Shown: positions 27,635-40,040, numbered from the stretch's first letter. The stretch is 64,000 nt of DNA from Amia ocellicauda (GCF_036373705.1 NC_089863.1:4051444-4115443), one strand, 5' to 3'. Made by a program: numbers and translations. The notes: generated from the sequence alone by a model not told the origin.

Positions 27635-29589
27635 TGGGGGGGTGGGTTGTAAACTGTAGTTCTGAGGTAGAAGCAACTTTGACACCCCAGAGAGCTGAGA
27701 AAAGAGGAAAAGAGCCCAGATTACTGTCCTTGGCACGAGATATGGTGGTGCACGCTTGTTTTAATGGGCAGCGGTTCTGCTGGCTCTTCTTTGCAGTGGA
27801 GTTCGTGCTGGACCGGCGCTCTGTCTCTGTTTTGCCTCATGGACACTAGCGTACCCAGGCCCTCACGCTACGGGTGTGATTCCACTAACGAGTCCCTGAG
27901 CCGAGCCGGACGCAAACCATGCAACTCTGGCCTCGTGATATGTTTCTGAGTGGCTGAAGGGGGTTACGGGGGCTACACAATTACTAGTTAAAATTGATAT
28001 TATTGAGGCGAAGGGCTCTCAAGTTTTAAATGCATTTTTATTTTGTACTAGTTTTTTTTTTTTTTTTTTTGAGGGTCATATATAAACAGTTTAGAAAGAG
28101 AGTACAAGAGCATGGCTCAGGTATGCTAGTGTAAACTCTCTCTCTCTGTCTCTGTCCACTAACACTGCTCCCCCTGTTTGAGACCTGTGTCACAGCTGTA
28201 CAGAATTGTATATTTTTTTGGGGGGGGCTACAGTCGAGTCTCATCCAGTCAGTGACTCCAGACCCCCCCGTCCCCCTCTCCCCCTGCTGTGGAGCACTGC
28301 CAGTGTTCTGCCTGTGGTCGGCTGGTGGTTGGTTGGGCTGGCATGGAGGTGTGAGGAGGCAGGCGCTCGCGGTTCCTGCCACCAGGGAGTCCTGGCAGAG
28401 TGAGAGAGAAATGGAGCAAGGCAGAGAGAGCGAAATGTAGACAAGGGATCCATTGCCAAAACGGTCTGCAGCCCAACCACAACAATCTGGCACCACAGCC
28501 CTGTAAACTTGCGCGTGCTCGGTTTGCTTGCTGGTGTTTTTGTTGTAATGTGTGTTCCAGTCCAGTCAGTATGTGTGATGTGTTTGTCTGTGTCTGATCT
28601 CTCTCTGTGTCTCTCTCTCAGGGTGGTGAAGGAAGAGATCTCGGACGACAACGCCAAGCTGCCCTGCTTCAATGGGAGAGTGGTGTCATGGGTGAGGACC
28701 CTGTTCCCAGGGTGCACTGGGGTGTCTGTCTGTCTGTATGCTAAATGCAAATATCTCAAACTAAACCATAAACTTCTCTTTACCCCCCTCCACAGCTGGT
28801 CTCCTCAGACAGCCCCCAAGCAGATCCCCTGCCCCCCCCTGTGGAAGTCCCCCCCGAGCCCTCGCCGCCACCCCCCCCACTACCCCCACCCCCGGCCGAG
28901 CGCCCGGGAGGGATCGGGGACTCCAGGCCGCCATCCTTCCAGTGAGTCTGTGCTCCACTGAGTGACCCCCTGACCCCTCTGTGACCCCACTCTCCTGCCT
29001 CTCCCGAACCCCCACTCCTCTCCTGTCGGTGTCCCGACTCCTGTGTCCCGTCATCCTGTTCCCTGTGTGTGTCCTGACCCTTTGACCACTGACCCCCTGT
29101 GTCCCCCCCCACAGCCCCAACGTGGCAGGCAGCCTGGAGAACCTGGATGAGCGCACGGAGACTGAGTCAGTGGTGTCGTCCCGCCGAGAGCGGCCCCGAC
29201 GCCGGGAGAGCATCGAGCCGCACGGTGAGGGACCTTTGTTGCTTTGTTTTGTGGGGACGGTCGGTAAAGAGTGCGGGGTGGCGGTGAGGTACGACAAGAC
29301 AGGCACCTCACTGGGATTGACCCTCGAACCTTAATCATTTCCCCACCCCCAGGTCCCCGGCTGAACGGGCAGAGCCGGCTGGAGCGCCACCTGGCGGGGT
29401 ACGAGAGCGCCAGCACGGCCATGAGCAGTGAGCTGGACACCACGAGCTTCTGCGACTCGGACGACGACGACACCATGAGCAGGTTTGTTTGTCTTTTAAG
29501 GGCATGGGATATGTCTTTTAAAGCTGAATTTAATGTAGCAATTTCTTGGATAAATCAGACATTTGATAAAGTTCTCTCCCTCCCTCTCC

Positions 29590-29622
<33 letters not shown>

Positions 29623-32600
29623 CCTCTCCCTCCCCAGGTTCAGCAGCTCCACAGAGCAGAGCACTGCCTCCCGCCTGCTGAAACGTCACCGCCGTCGCCG
29701 GAAACAGCGCCCCCCCAGACTGGAGAGGGTGAGTGCAGCCCCCCCACCTCACTGTACCTGGGTCTAGAGCACTGTTCTCATCCCTGGTTCTGGAGGACCT
29801 CCAGCCTCGGTTTCTGTTCCAACCGAGCTCCCAGTTACTTAATTGATCCCTTAGTTGACCTAATTTGCTTCATTGACTTTTTCTAAAAGGAAGATTTCAT
29901 GTTCCAGCTACAGTTTCATACTTAACATGAACTCTACTACTGTTTAAAATCTCAGATTAGGCAAATTATTATTTATACGAGGGTTCAATTAAGTACCCTA
30001 CTAGTAATTAAGTAATTGAGAGCTCAGTGGGGTGTTTTAAAGGCAGACGGCAGACATCAAATGTATCAATGCATTTGATCCGGATCAGAAATAGCCGTGT
30101 GTGTGTAACGGTCTCTCTCCCCCCCCAGGCCTCCTCCTTCAGCAGTGTGACCGACTCCACCATGTCTCTCAACATCATCACAGTCACTCTCAACATGGGT
30201 GAGTACAGCTCTCTCTCTCTCACTCTCTCTGCCGGGGTCTGTGTCTCTGTGCCTGTGGGGTTTAAATCTGACCGTGTCTCCTCTCCCCACCCGTAGAAAA
30301 GTACAACTTCCTGGGCATCAGCATCGTGGGCCAGAGCAATGAGCGTGGCGACGGCGGCATCTACATCGGCTCCATCATGAAGGGCGGCGCGGTGGCGGCT
30401 GACGGACGCATCGAGCCGGGGGACATGCTGCTGCAGGTGGGGGGGGGGGGGGCGCGTGTGCCGGCGGTCTCTAACCGCACATCAGACGCAGACCCCACGT
30501 GAAAGGACAGGGTGGTCGTGGGTTTGATACTGTTGTGTCGGTGTTGCTATACCCAGCACACTGACGAGACCATTGTTTGACACGTTTTATTCATTAAAAG
30601 CCTCAAAAGCTCAACAAAATGTGCCGTTTCATGTGGAAGGTCCAATTATACAGCCTGTATTGAATGCAGTAAAGATCTATTTGATCCCTTTTCAATAAAG
30701 ATGTGTTGGTTTCCTATGTTATTTACAGATTAGTTTTTGAATTATTATATTCGCCTGCTTAGTATAACATTATTTTAATATATAATGTTTATCCCTAATG
30801 CTTGTAATGTAAAGACCGGTAACACTTATACCTGCCAACAAGCAAAATCTGTACACACACAAAACACTGTCTGTCTAGTGTGTGGTGGCCTTAAGACTGT
30901 AATTTGGGTCAGTTCCACTTCTCTGATAAGTCACAGACATTTGACCTCTCTCTCTCTCTCTTTCTCTCTCTCAGGTTAATGACATTAACTTTGAGAACAT
31001 GAGCAATGACGACGCAGTCCGAGTGCTGAGGGAGATCGTCCACAAGCCGGGGTGAGTTGCCGCCGCCCTCTCCCCATTGGTTGCTCGGTCTGCCAGGCGA
31101 TTGGTCGAGTTTTATTTATAATTTTTTTTTTTGGGGGGTCGGGGAATTTGAGCGGTCGATTGGATACTCTGTCATGTGGGTGGTAGTGGGTCTGATGTGG
31201 TCTATAGATTGATTTGGTAGATTTGATTTTGAGTGGCGAGTTGATTGATTGGTCTGTCAATGGGATGATTTTGGGGGCTTGTGGATTGATGGTGATGTCA
31301 CTGTGTGTTGCAGGCCCATCATCCTGACCGTGGCCAAGTGCTGGGACCCCTCCCCCCAGGGCTATTTCACCTTGCCACGCAGTGAGTGTCGCTGGAGTGT
31401 CTCCTTGTTGTGTTTGTGTCTCTCTGCTGGTTACAATATCTCTAACCCCCCTCTCCCTCTACCCCTCTCTCTCCCCCCAGACGAGCCCATCCGCCCCATC
31501 GACCCGGCCGCCTGGGTGTCCCACTCGGTGGCGCTGACGGGGGCGTACCCCCCGTACCCCGGCTCCTCGTCCCTCAGCACCATCACCTCCAGCGGCTCCG
31601 TCACCGAGACCGAGCGCACCTGTGAGTCTGTCCTGTCCGTGCATCCATCGGGGTGTCAGTTTGTCTCTTGGCATGTCTGTCCTGTCCGTCGGTCTCGTCT
31701 CAATTTCTCTGTTGTCCGTGGCCGTCGTTCTGTCCTGCTCACCTGTGTCTGTCTCTCTCTCTCTCTCCAGGCTTCGATGACTTCAACCTCTCCCTGCACT
31801 CCGACATGGCCTCGGTGGCCAAGGCGATGGCGTCCCCAGAGTCCGGGCTGGAGGTGCGCGACCGGATGTGGCTGAAGATCACCATCCCCAATGCTTTCCT
31901 GGGTGAGAGGGAGGGAGGGAGAGAGAGAGGGAGAGAGAGAGGGAGAGCGAGAGACACAAACAAACCAACCAAGGCAACACTGATGGCAGTTAGTCATGCC
32001 AATAAAGCTATTTGAATATGAGACAGAGTTGGGTAAAGAGAGGGAGGGACAGAATGAGAGAGAGTGAGACAGGGAGGAGAGCGAAGAGACCCAGAGGGAA
32101 AATGAGACCCACAGACTGACCCCGTCTCCTCTGTCCGCCCAGGCTCGGACGTTGTGGAGTGGCTGTACCACCACCTGGAGGGCTTCCAGGACCGCAGGGA
32201 GGCACGCAAGTACGCCAGCAACCTGCTGAAGGCCGGCTTCATCCGGCACACCGTCAACAAGATCACCTTCTCCGAGCAGTGCTACTACATCTTCGGTGAC
32301 TTCAGCGACTGTGAGAACTGTGAGTGGGTCCCCCCAGCACCCCCCTGTGGCCCCCCAGTGTAGTGCTGACCTATACGACCCAGTACAATAATAATATTCT
32401 CTCTCCCTCTCACCGCAGACATGGCAAACCTCTCCCTGAACGACAACGACGGCTCCAGCGGGGCCTCGGACCAGGACACGCTGGCCCCGCTGCCCCTCCC
32501 GGGGGCCGCCCCCTGGCCGCTGCTCCACTCCTTCCCCTACCAGTACCCCCACCCTTACTCCAGCCAGCCCCCGCCCTACCATGAGCTCTCCAGCTATAGC

Positions 32601-32758
32601 TACGCGCCCGGCAGCACGGGCAGCCAGCACAGCGAGGGTAAGACCCCGTCCCTGCAGCCAAGTACTGTAGATTAGTATTAATTATCTGAATGTAAGCTTG
32701 CGTAAAAAGTACGTTATTTATTATTATTTTTGTCTGGACTGTACTTAAATAGGCGGCA

Positions 32759-32799
<41 letters not shown>

Positions 32800-33403
32800 T
32801 TGTATATTAATGTTTATTCTCTATCTCTCTCTCTCTCTCTCAGGGAGCCGGAGCAGTGGGTCGACGCGCAGCGAGGGTGAGAGGCGGCGGGGTGGCAAGG
32901 GCAGCGGGGGGGGCAGCACGGTGGGGCGGGACGAGAAGTCTTCCCCAACCGCCGGGGGGGGTGGGGCGGACTCGCGCTCCGGCAGCGGCAGCGAATCTGA
33001 TTACTCAACCCGCAGCAGCCTGAGGCGGGAGCACGGCGGTGGGGCAGCCACGCCCAGCGAGCACAGCCACCGCTCCCACCCCCGGCCCCCCCCAGGGCCG
33101 CCCCACCAGATGCCCTACGGCCCCCCGGGCATCCCCCTGCCCTACAACCCCATGATGATGGTGATGCTGCCCCACCCCCACTCCCACCCCCACTCCCACC
33201 CACACCCCCACGCCCACCCGCACCCCCACCTGGCCCCACACCCCCACGCCCATCCCCCGCCGCCAGCCTCCACCCCTGGCGGCCCCCCCGGTGCCCCCCC
33301 CACCCGCGACCTGGGCTCCGTGCCACCCGAGCTCACGGCCAGCCGCCAGTCGTTCCACCTCGCCATGGGGAACCCCAGCGAGTTCTTTGTGGATGTCATG
33401 TAG
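25585..33403 (+). CDS. dvl2: Dishevelled segment polarity protein 2, complete
   Basis: Fifteen phased exons: 25585-25745, 28622-28691, 28796-28941, 29115-29224, 29353-29482, 29638-29728, 30129-30198, 30297-30436, 30975-31051, 31314-31381, 31481-31621, 31771-31902, 32143-32319, 32419-32637 and 32844-33403 (TAG), for 763 residues against about 736 in human. Domains: DIX (about 1-85), basic [10 protein letters not shown] stretch (about 220), PDZ (about 248-335, with [19 protein letters not shown]), DEP (about 415-490, with [12 protein letters not shown]) and the conserved end [16 protein letters not shown] proteins link Frizzled receptors to beta-catenin and planar-polarity branches through DIX polymerisation. 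The C-terminal blocks PYNPMMMVM and [17 protein letters not shown] identify DVL2; a His-Pro run of about 30 residues separates them. Nothing looks broken. The exon-7 to exon-10 PDZ matches human almost residue for residue. Confidence 0.96.
25746..28621. other. dvl2: DVL2 intron 1
   Basis: A 2.9-kb intron with an (ATA)n run (25857-25892), a long (GT)n run (27583-27632), several T and A runs and no conserved open frame on either strand. Its first part is GC-rich and could contain regulatory DNA, but nothing specific is recognisable. Confidence 0.6.
27583..27632. repeat. (GT)n microsatellite
   Basis: About 25 uninterrupted gt steps in DVL2 intron 1. Confidence 0.97.
29775..29900. repeat. Dispersed 'ctggttctggaggac' fish repeat
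   Basis: The segment gttctcatccctggttctgg then aggacctccag with a later gttccaaccgagctcccag block is a common interspersed type. A related block lies near 47068-47115 inside the ZP copy A (ggttctcaatcctacc ... gttccaaccaagcgcctg). It is intronic to DVL2. Confidence 0.45.
32758..32800. repeat. (GTA)n microsatellite
   Basis: A gta run in the last DVL2 intron, 40-90 bp before the final exon. Confidence 0.95.
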
Positions 33404-34360
33404 CCGCTTGCTGATTGGCCGAGGAGGAGGACGGTGTGGCTGGAGGGGGCGTGGTCGGGCTGAGAGGGCACTGGATTGACTGACCCAACAACCCCCTTCC
33501 ACTCCTCCTCCAGATGAGAGTACGAATTTAGCCTAGCAGTTTACAAAACACAAAAATGTATAAAGAGAGAGAGAGAGATGCTGAAAGTGTGTGAAGTGGC
33601 GTTCATGTCCTAAACTAATACAGACCTGGGTTGGGAGGGAGGGAGGGAGGGAGGGAGAGAGAGAGGGAGGCCACCAACTGCTCCTCCTTTCAGAAAATAA
33701 CAAGAAAAACACAAACGGAAAGGGGCAGATGGACAAAGTGTCGAACCTGTGCCTTATTTCTGGGGTGGGTGGGTGTATGGTTTTTTTTTTTTTCCACTGT
33801 GACTCCAAGATCCCCTCCCTCCTTACCCCATCCTTCTGCCTTGCCAAAATGGAGGTGAGAGATGAGGGGATGTGTTTTGGCGAGGCACCTGGGTGACTCG
33901 CTCCACACTCCACAAACCTGCGCTACTCCCAAAGTTTTCCCCCCCGGCACCGCAGCCGACGGTTGTCAGGGTCCTCAGCTGTCGCTCCCTCTGTGGGGAG
34001 AGAGGGGTGGTCTACGGTGGGAAGGTACAGCGTGGAATTGGCCTTTGTGATCAGTAGGATTGATGAGTTGGGGGCTTCAACTTTGCACTGTGATGTGTGG
34101 GGGGTGGGGGGGGTTGCAGATATTAATATGGTACTGTCTAGTGGGGGGGGGGGTTGCAGCTTGGCCTGCCACGTTAGCGAAGGAATTGAAGCCCAGTGCT
34201 TGGATTTGTTCACTAAACCTGAAGGTGCTCATGAAGATTTTGTTTCTCCAGTTTTCTCATTGTTTTGATTTATATATATCTATATATAAATATATATACT
34301 TTTTTTTGTTGTTGTTGGTCACCGTTTTCGATATTTTAAATAAATTTGTACTAGACCCTA
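33404..34360 (+). other. dvl2: DVL2 3' untranslated region
   Basis: Non-coding after the TAG, with gggaggga repeats at 33634-33670 and a T run near 33781-33794. AATAAA at 34339-34344 is the likely polyadenylation signal. Confidence 0.65.
34339..34344 (+). terminator. dvl2: DVL2 polyadenylation signal
   Basis: AATAAA in the context tattttaaataaatttg, about 0.9 kb past the stop. Confidence 0.6.
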
Positions 34361-34639
34361 AACTGTTCTTCTGTTGTCATTTTACAATGCAAGTGGATGT
34401 ACAACATTTTTGACGATGCAAAACTCTGAGGTACAGATATATTTTGATTGTATATACATGGTTACAAATGACCAGATTTCTCATTAAAATGTGTGCTTTT
34501 GGATTATTCATGGTTTCTATTATTCCAAGTAGTGTGCAAAAAAAAACTCCTATGGATGGCATAGGACAAAAAAATCTCTGGAACCCTATGAGTAAATGCT
34601 CTGCCACCTGCTGTTTTCTTGTGTATTTTAGGGACCATT

Positions 34640-35390
34640 AAGTAAACTGGCTTCCTGGGATCTCAATGGCTGTTCTGGAGTGTTTTTGATAAGGAGATCT
34701 TTTAAGTAGGGGGGTGCCAGTCCCTTTAGTGCTTTGAATGCTATCCTGGAGCACACAGGGAGCCAGTGACCTAATACTGGAGTGATGTTAGTTTTTTTGT
34801 TCTATTTAAGATTCTCACAGCATTTTGAACTAACTGATGTACAGAAATAGCTATATTTGTGCTACCTGACTATGGCAATACAGTAATCCAATCAGACATT
34901 AAACCTGCTCCAGCATAGGCTACTCAACGTAGCCAGATCTGTGCATAAAATCTTGTGCTTCTACCCAATGAAAACCCTTGACACACTAAAATGGGAGCAC
35001 TCTCTTAAAGATCACGGAGCAATTTTAATTTGATCAGCTTTTCATAGGGAACAAGTACCAAGAGAAGGGAAGGTATAATCAGGGTTGGGGAATAATGGAA
35101 TACAACATTTTGATTACTTGTCTGACCGGAGTAACCCAAATACAGTTCTTGCTTTTTAAAAAGGTTAAAACACAAGATGTGCCTGCCACAAGACAATGTA
35201 CTTCAAATCTTAATTTTTTTTGTAATTTAGAACAATATACAGATTATATTTTTGACTTTGACATCATGGACATTGTGTTGATCAGTGGCAAAAACCCTGA
35301 TTAAATCCATTCTTGTTTAATGTTGTAACAATTAAATGTGGAAGAGGGCAACGGGGGTGAATACTTTTGAGTAACTGTACATGGATGAAG
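34640..35390. repeat. Mosaic of dispersed repeats, including a Tc1-like 3' end
   Basis: Positions 34640-34850 (gggggtgccagtccctttag then tgctttgaatg onward) look like a LINE-derived dispersed repeat. Positions 35200-35385 end in gggtgaatacttttgagtaa then ctgta, a typical Tc1-like terminal segment. There is no transposase and no host gene. The stretch 35390-35717 is unassigned. Confidence 0.5.
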
Positions 35391-35937
35391 CAGGATTCAA
35401 TGTGTCCAGAGTGAGCAGACACTGGAGGAGCCTCAGTGCATTCATGATTTTTAAAACAAATTGTTTGGACAAATATGCTCAAGCAATTGAGAAACTGCAA
35501 CTACAATGAATGAATCGAAGATCTCCATTAAGGTTGCTATGTAACCTCTAGAGGTCACACTGCCTCCACTCACTCTGCAGCACAGCAATCTGGGCTTAAT
35601 GGCGTCAGGGACCAATAGACACAACAGCAGCACAGACAGCTTCCATTTGAAGCTGAAGACTGACAGCACAGGCACACGAACAAAGACATTTCTTGGTCGA
35701 AAGCTCAACTGAGGTTGCAGGCAATGGAGAGGACAGTGCAGCCCCACAGGACCAGGGCTGGCAACCAATGGTCAGCACTCACCTGAGGCACCGGTCACTG
35801 TGCTGGCAACCCCACAGATCTCTTGGCCTTGCTTCCTGGACAGGGCTTCCGGAGACAGCGGGCATCTGTGTTGGGGTCTGGTACCACTGGGATCTCTGCA
35901 GAGAGAGAGAGACGGGTCTGCCTTCTGCATGCTCATT

Positions 35938-36085
35938 GAGCAGAAGCATCTCCCATGAGGGGGTGTACACTGTAGACCCATTACCACACAGCAGAGATTA
36001 AACCCTTCCCCCCTGCAATCTCTCCAGCCAGACCACACTACACTTGCCACCTGCTGGCCCCCTTAAGACATGGCATCAACAAGAA
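35938..36085. repeat. 148-bp direct repeat, left copy, flanking the LINE
   Basis: Begins gagcagaagcatctcccatg and ends ggcatcaacaagaa. I compared it base by base with 42212-42359 and found no difference. It lies directly next to the LINE 3' end, so it has the position of a target-site duplication. Confidence 0.95.
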
Positions 36086-36605
36086 TACTGTTTATTGGTT
36101 TAAGTATTTTCTTTTCATCAATAAAAACAATTCAATTTTTAAATTAAAATCACTTAAAATTTTTAAAATCTTGTGATTTTTAACCAAACTAAAACAATAA
36201 ACTTTAAAATAAACGTGCTCAAATCAAATAAAGAAAACGTGATAAAAGCAAAAAATTGCACACCAACAAAAGAGTCAGATACATTGAAAATAACTGAAAA
36301 TGCATTGAACAAATTAAAAAAACAATTAAAAAGGAAAAAAATAAAAAACAAACAAAAAAGGTCCAATGCATTTTAAATTAAACCCAAAACGGTCAATGTA
36401 TCTGACAACAAAATATAACAAAACTCTACCAAAAACCCTAAACAATTGTGATTTAAAAACAACTAAATCTTTAAAAACAATTAAGATTCATTATTTAAAA
36501 TCTTCTTTTAAAAACAATCATTCTTAAAATCTTTAAAAGATCATTAAAAGATCTTGGACTCGGGCTCCAGCAGGGGGAACTAACCGTCCCCGGAGGTGGG
36601 TCCCA

Positions 36606-39600
36606 TCATGGGATCCTGAGCTCCCCCAGATCTTGTATGCGCCAGTTCTTAAAGGCTTCCTCCTTGCCCCTCTGATGGACCTCCAGATTGACGTAGTCTT
36701 TTACAAACACCATGCCCCTCCGCGCGATGACGATCGGGTCCAGCTCCTGCTTATTAAACAAACAGATGTTCCGTCCCTCCCACAGTGCCTGCTTCACCGC
36801 GCAGACGACACGCCACCAGCACCTCAAGGTAGATGTAGAAATTCCCTTGGCTGGACCATATAGGATCTGCTGGGCGGTCGCCCGCGCAGGAACGGCGAAC
36901 CTGTGGAGGAACGGAGAAAACAGGAGCCAGACCCTGTGGGCGGAGGGGCACTCACTAAAAATGTGAGCCTCCGTCTCCTTCCCCAAGCAACCCTTATAGG
37001 GGCAGGTGTCATAAGGAGCTATGCCCCTTCTGTGCATGAACACTCGGGTGGGGAGACACCGACTCACAGCCATCCAGGAGACATCTTTCTGCGTGTTCGT
37101 GAGGCAAACGTGCGTAGCGTTAGCCCAGATAAACCGGCAGGTTTCGGGAGGGAAATCTTCTATCCGGCTGGTCTCCTGGGCAGATCTCATCTGACTACAG
37201 ATGGTCTTATAATCCCAGGAGGCCAGCACGACTTTATGGAGGCCTACTTCGAGCGCAAAGGCTCGGAGCGCCCTGTAGAACGGCGGGGGATCCCACGAGT
37301 GCGGCCTGGTGTTGTCCATGGCGCAGAGGCCGAATGGTCTCAGGCTGCTGGCAAAATAAAAGCGGTTCATGAAACTCACTTTCTTGCCAGCAGCCTGGAT
37401 GTTCTTAACCACATAGGCCAGCCCCTGCGCCTTTATCAGCCGCACAACGTCCGGGACCCCCCTGCCTCCATCCAGGGTACCCTTCACCATCTGCACTCTT
37501 TTCAGCCTCTCCATTTTGCTCCCCCAGACAAACCGAAATATAATTCGGGTCACTAGTTTTGCGATACCCTTGTCTGGGGGGAAGATCATTCCTACGTAGA
37601 GGAGTATCGGGAAGAGGATGGCCTTTACGACCAGCACCTTACCAGCCATCGTCAAGGTCCTTGTGCTCCAGCCGTGGATCTTCCTTTGGACCTTCGCTAT
37701 GGCCTCCTCCCAGCTCCGGGTGCCCGTGTTGGTCCCGTCGATCGTGATCCCCAGAACCTTGATAAACGGCTTCACAGGGAACACGGTCGGCGGGCCCCGG
37801 CCGACAGGCCATGCCCTGGAGAGGTAGACCTCGCTCTTGGCCTTATTCACAGCGGCCCCCGTCGCCCTGCAGAAGCCGTCCAGCAGTTCCTCGACCCTGG
37901 CCACGGACGGAGCGTCCGTGCAGACCACGGCCACGTCGTCCATATAGGCCAGGGCCTTCAGTTGCTCTCCGCCGGAACCCGGGAGATGGAAACCTGTCAC
38001 CCGGACGTCCCGGCGGATCGCCTGCATGAACGGCTCCAAGCAGAGGACGTACAGCAGGGCCGACAGGGGACAACCCTGCCGGACCCCCGACCTGACCGGA
38101 AATGGTTCGGTCAGGTGGCGGTTCACAAGGACCCTGCTGCTTAGGCCGCTGTAGATGATCTTGACCCACTTCCTCAGGCCAAGAGCGAGACCCATCCTCT
38201 CCATAACAAGCTGCAGGTATTCGTGGCCCACTCTGTCGAAGGCTTTCTCCTGGTCCAAGCTGATTAGGACCAGGGGAAGCCTTCTCTCGTTCGAGTAGGC
38301 CACGACATCCCTGAGCAGCATGGCGTTGTCGGCCGCCGATCTCCCCCGGGCACCACAGACCTGGTCGGGACCCACGACTTGAGGGAGTGGCCGCTGCAGC
38401 CGGAGCGTCAGTGCTTTGGCCAGTATCTTGTAGTCGGTGCACAGGAGGCTGACTGGCCGCCAGTTCCTCAGATCTTTCGTGTCTCCCTTCTTGTGAAGAA
38501 GGGAGAGGATACTCTTCTTCATCGAAGGGGCCAATCTGCCCTCTCTGTACATCGACCCCAGGACCTGGCCCAGATCTTCCTTAAGCACCTCCCAAAAGAT
38601 CTTATAGAACTCAGCAGGGATCCCGTCGGGACCCGGTGTCCTTCCAGAGTTAAGACTCTTTATCACCTGGGAGAGTTCAGTGGTGGTGATCTCTGGATCC
38701 TCCTCCTCCTCCTCGTCCCCCTCATTGCGGGACTCCAACAGGGACAGAAAGTGATGGATCAGATTTTGATCCACCACCTTCTGGTCGTACAACTCCCTGT
38801 AGAAATCCCGCACCACTGTCTCAACAGCCTCTCTGCCCTCCACCTCTTGCCCCGAGGAGTCGATCATGGAGGACATTGCAGGCCGCCTCTCCTTCGTTTT
38901 CTTGAAGAAGAAGCGGCTGCATTTCTCATCGTCCTCCATGATGCGGACCCTGGAAAGGACCTTGATCTTCTCTTGCTCCTCCCGATAGAGGGCGGAGAGA
39001 CTCAGTTTGACCCGGGCCACCTCCTCAGCTAGGTCGAAGCCTCTGAGCTGTAAAAGACTCAGGCGCTGGAGGCGGGCGTTTAGATGGGAATATCTCGCCC
39101 GCCTCTCGCGAGCTTTCCGTTTCCCCAGCTGAATGAAGTAGCCCTTGGTTCTTTTCTTCATCATCTCCCACCACTCTATGGGAGAATCAAAAAGGTCCTT
39201 CAGGGTCCTCCACTCCTCGAGGCGTCTGCTAAAGGTCTTAATCACACGAGGGTCATCGAGCAGAGAGGTGTTGAGCTTCCAGACCCCAGGCCCCGACTCC
39301 CGTGTGCTCGGAATGAGCACCTCTGTCGTCAGGAGCCTGTGGTCTGAAAAGAAGACCGCCTCCGAAGACATGGCGGTCCTCTCCAGTGGCTTGCTGAGGA
39401 GGACGAGATCTATCCTGGAGAAGGAGGAGCCAGAAGAACTCACCCAGGTGAACAAGGGGACCAGGTCCCGACCTGCGTCGCAGAGTTCAAAGTCCTCCAC
39501 GAACGCAGCGAGGTCCCTGCTGGATCTATCGTTGCGGGGCTTACTCCGGTCTACATCCCTCAGAGCACAGTTGAAATCACCTGAAATGATAACTGGCAAG

Positions 39601-40040
39601 GTGCCGATCAGGAGCGGGCGTAGCTGAGGGAGAAAGAGGACTCTCTCTCTCTGGCTGGTGGGGGCATAGACATTGACCAGCCTCAATACAGCCCCCTTGT
39701 ATTTAAAATCGAGGCTGGCCAGTCTGCCCGCCTCTATAACCTTGAATGTTTTAACTATTAAGAAGGGGTTTTTCAGGAGTACGGCAATCCCGTCCGCTCG
39801 GGACACATTGGACCCCGACCAGAAGGATTCTCCTAGGGTCCAAGTGTCCCGGAGATCTTTGTATTCTTTTTGGAACGGGATGCCGCACTCCTGCAAACAG
39901 ATAATATCCGCCTTCATTCCAGCCAGAGAGTTTAAAACATCGGTCCTCTTTTTCACCTCAGCAATGCTCCTCACATTAATTGAAATAATGGTTAATGCCA
40001 TAATGGCTGTGAGGGCAATTACCCGCTCCGTAACAATCAT
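36606..40040 (-). CDS. LINE ORF2: endonuclease and reverse transcriptase
   Basis: The 1144-residue frame begins MIVTERVIALTAIMALTIIS. An AP-like endonuclease occupies about 17-245, with INVRS, the catalytic-type LQECG, VYAPT, ISGDFNCAL and the FSDHRLL end motif. A reverse transcriptase covers about 450-760: TPGPDGIPAEFYK, ISLDQEKAFDRV, GVRQGCPLSALLY and the active-site AYMDD at about 697-701. A C-terminal Cys/His knuckle of the form C-x4-C-x7-H-x4-C (CPYKGCLGKETEAHIFSEC) lies near 1010. All catalytic motifs that I can judge are present, and no stop interrupts the frame. The length is close to L1/Tx1 relatives. Its start codon overlaps the ORF1 stop in the sequence ATGA. Confidence 0.93.
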   Translation of the reverse strand: MIVTERVIALTAIMALTIISINVRSIAEVKKRTDVLNSLAGMKADIICLQECGIPFQKEYKDLRDTWTLGESFWSGSNVSRADGIAVLLKNPFLIVKTFKVIEAGRLASLDFKYKGAVLRLVNVYAPTSQRERVLFLPQLRPLLIGTLPVIISGDFNCALRDVDRSKPRNDRSSRDLAAFVEDFELCDAGRDLVPLFTWVSSSGSSFSRIDLVLLSKPLERTAMSSEAVFFSDHRLLTTEVLIPSTRESGPGVWKLNTSLLDDPRVIKTFSRRLEEWRTLKDLFDSPIEWWEMMKKRTKGYFIQLGKRKARERRARYSHLNARLQRLSLLQLRGFDLAEEVARVKLSLSALYREEQEKIKVLSRVRIMEDDEKCSRFFFKKTKERRPAMSSMIDSSGQEVEGREAVETVVRDFYRELYDQKVVDQNLIHHFLSLLESRNEGDEEEEEDPEITTTELSQVIKSLNSGRTPGPDGIPAEFYKIFWEVLKEDLGQVLGSMYREGRLAPSMKKSILSLLHKKGDTKDLRNWRPVSLLCTDYKILAKALTLRLQRPLPQVVGPDQVCGARGRSAADNAMLLRDVVAYSNERRLPLVLISLDQEKAFDRVGHEYLQLVMERMGLALGLRKWVKIIYSGLSSRVLVNRHLTEPFPVRSGVRQGCPLSALLYVLCLEPFMQAIRRDVRVTGFHLPGSGGEQLKALAYMDDVAVVCTDAPSVARVEELLDGFCRATGAAVNKAKSEVYLSRAWPVGRGPPTVFPVKPFIKVLGITIDGTNTGTRSWEEAIAKVQRKIHGWSTRTLTMAGKVLVVKAILFPILLYVGMIFPPDKGIAKLVTRIIFRFVWGSKMERLKRVQMVKGTLDGGRGVPDVVRLIKAQGLAYVVKNIQAAGKKVSFMNRFYFASSLRPFGLCAMDNTRPHSWDPPPFYRALRAFALEVGLHKVVLASWDYKTICSQMRSAQETSRIEDFPPETCRFIWANATHVCLTNTQKDVSWMAVSRCLPTRVFMHRRGIAPYDTCPYKGCLGKETEAHIFSECPSAHRVWLLFSPFLHRFAVPARATAQQILYGPAKGISTSTLRCWWRVVCAVKQALWEGRNICLFNKQELDPIVIARRGMVFVKDYVNLEVHQRGKEEAFKNWRIQDLGELRIP

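Noticed and set aside
31656-32630. 324-residue minus-strand open frame
   Set aside because: It runs antisense to DVL2 DEP-region exons and introns, has no recognisable domain and mirrors GC-rich codon bias.
35451-35768. Minus-strand hydrophobic frame next to copy C, considered as its last exon
   Set aside because: Homology with copy A ends near 35718, no acceptor in the right phase was found, and the sequence does not match the copy A anchor.
36903-39627. Several 150-220-residue plus-strand frames
   Set aside because: All are antisense shadows of the LINE ORF2.
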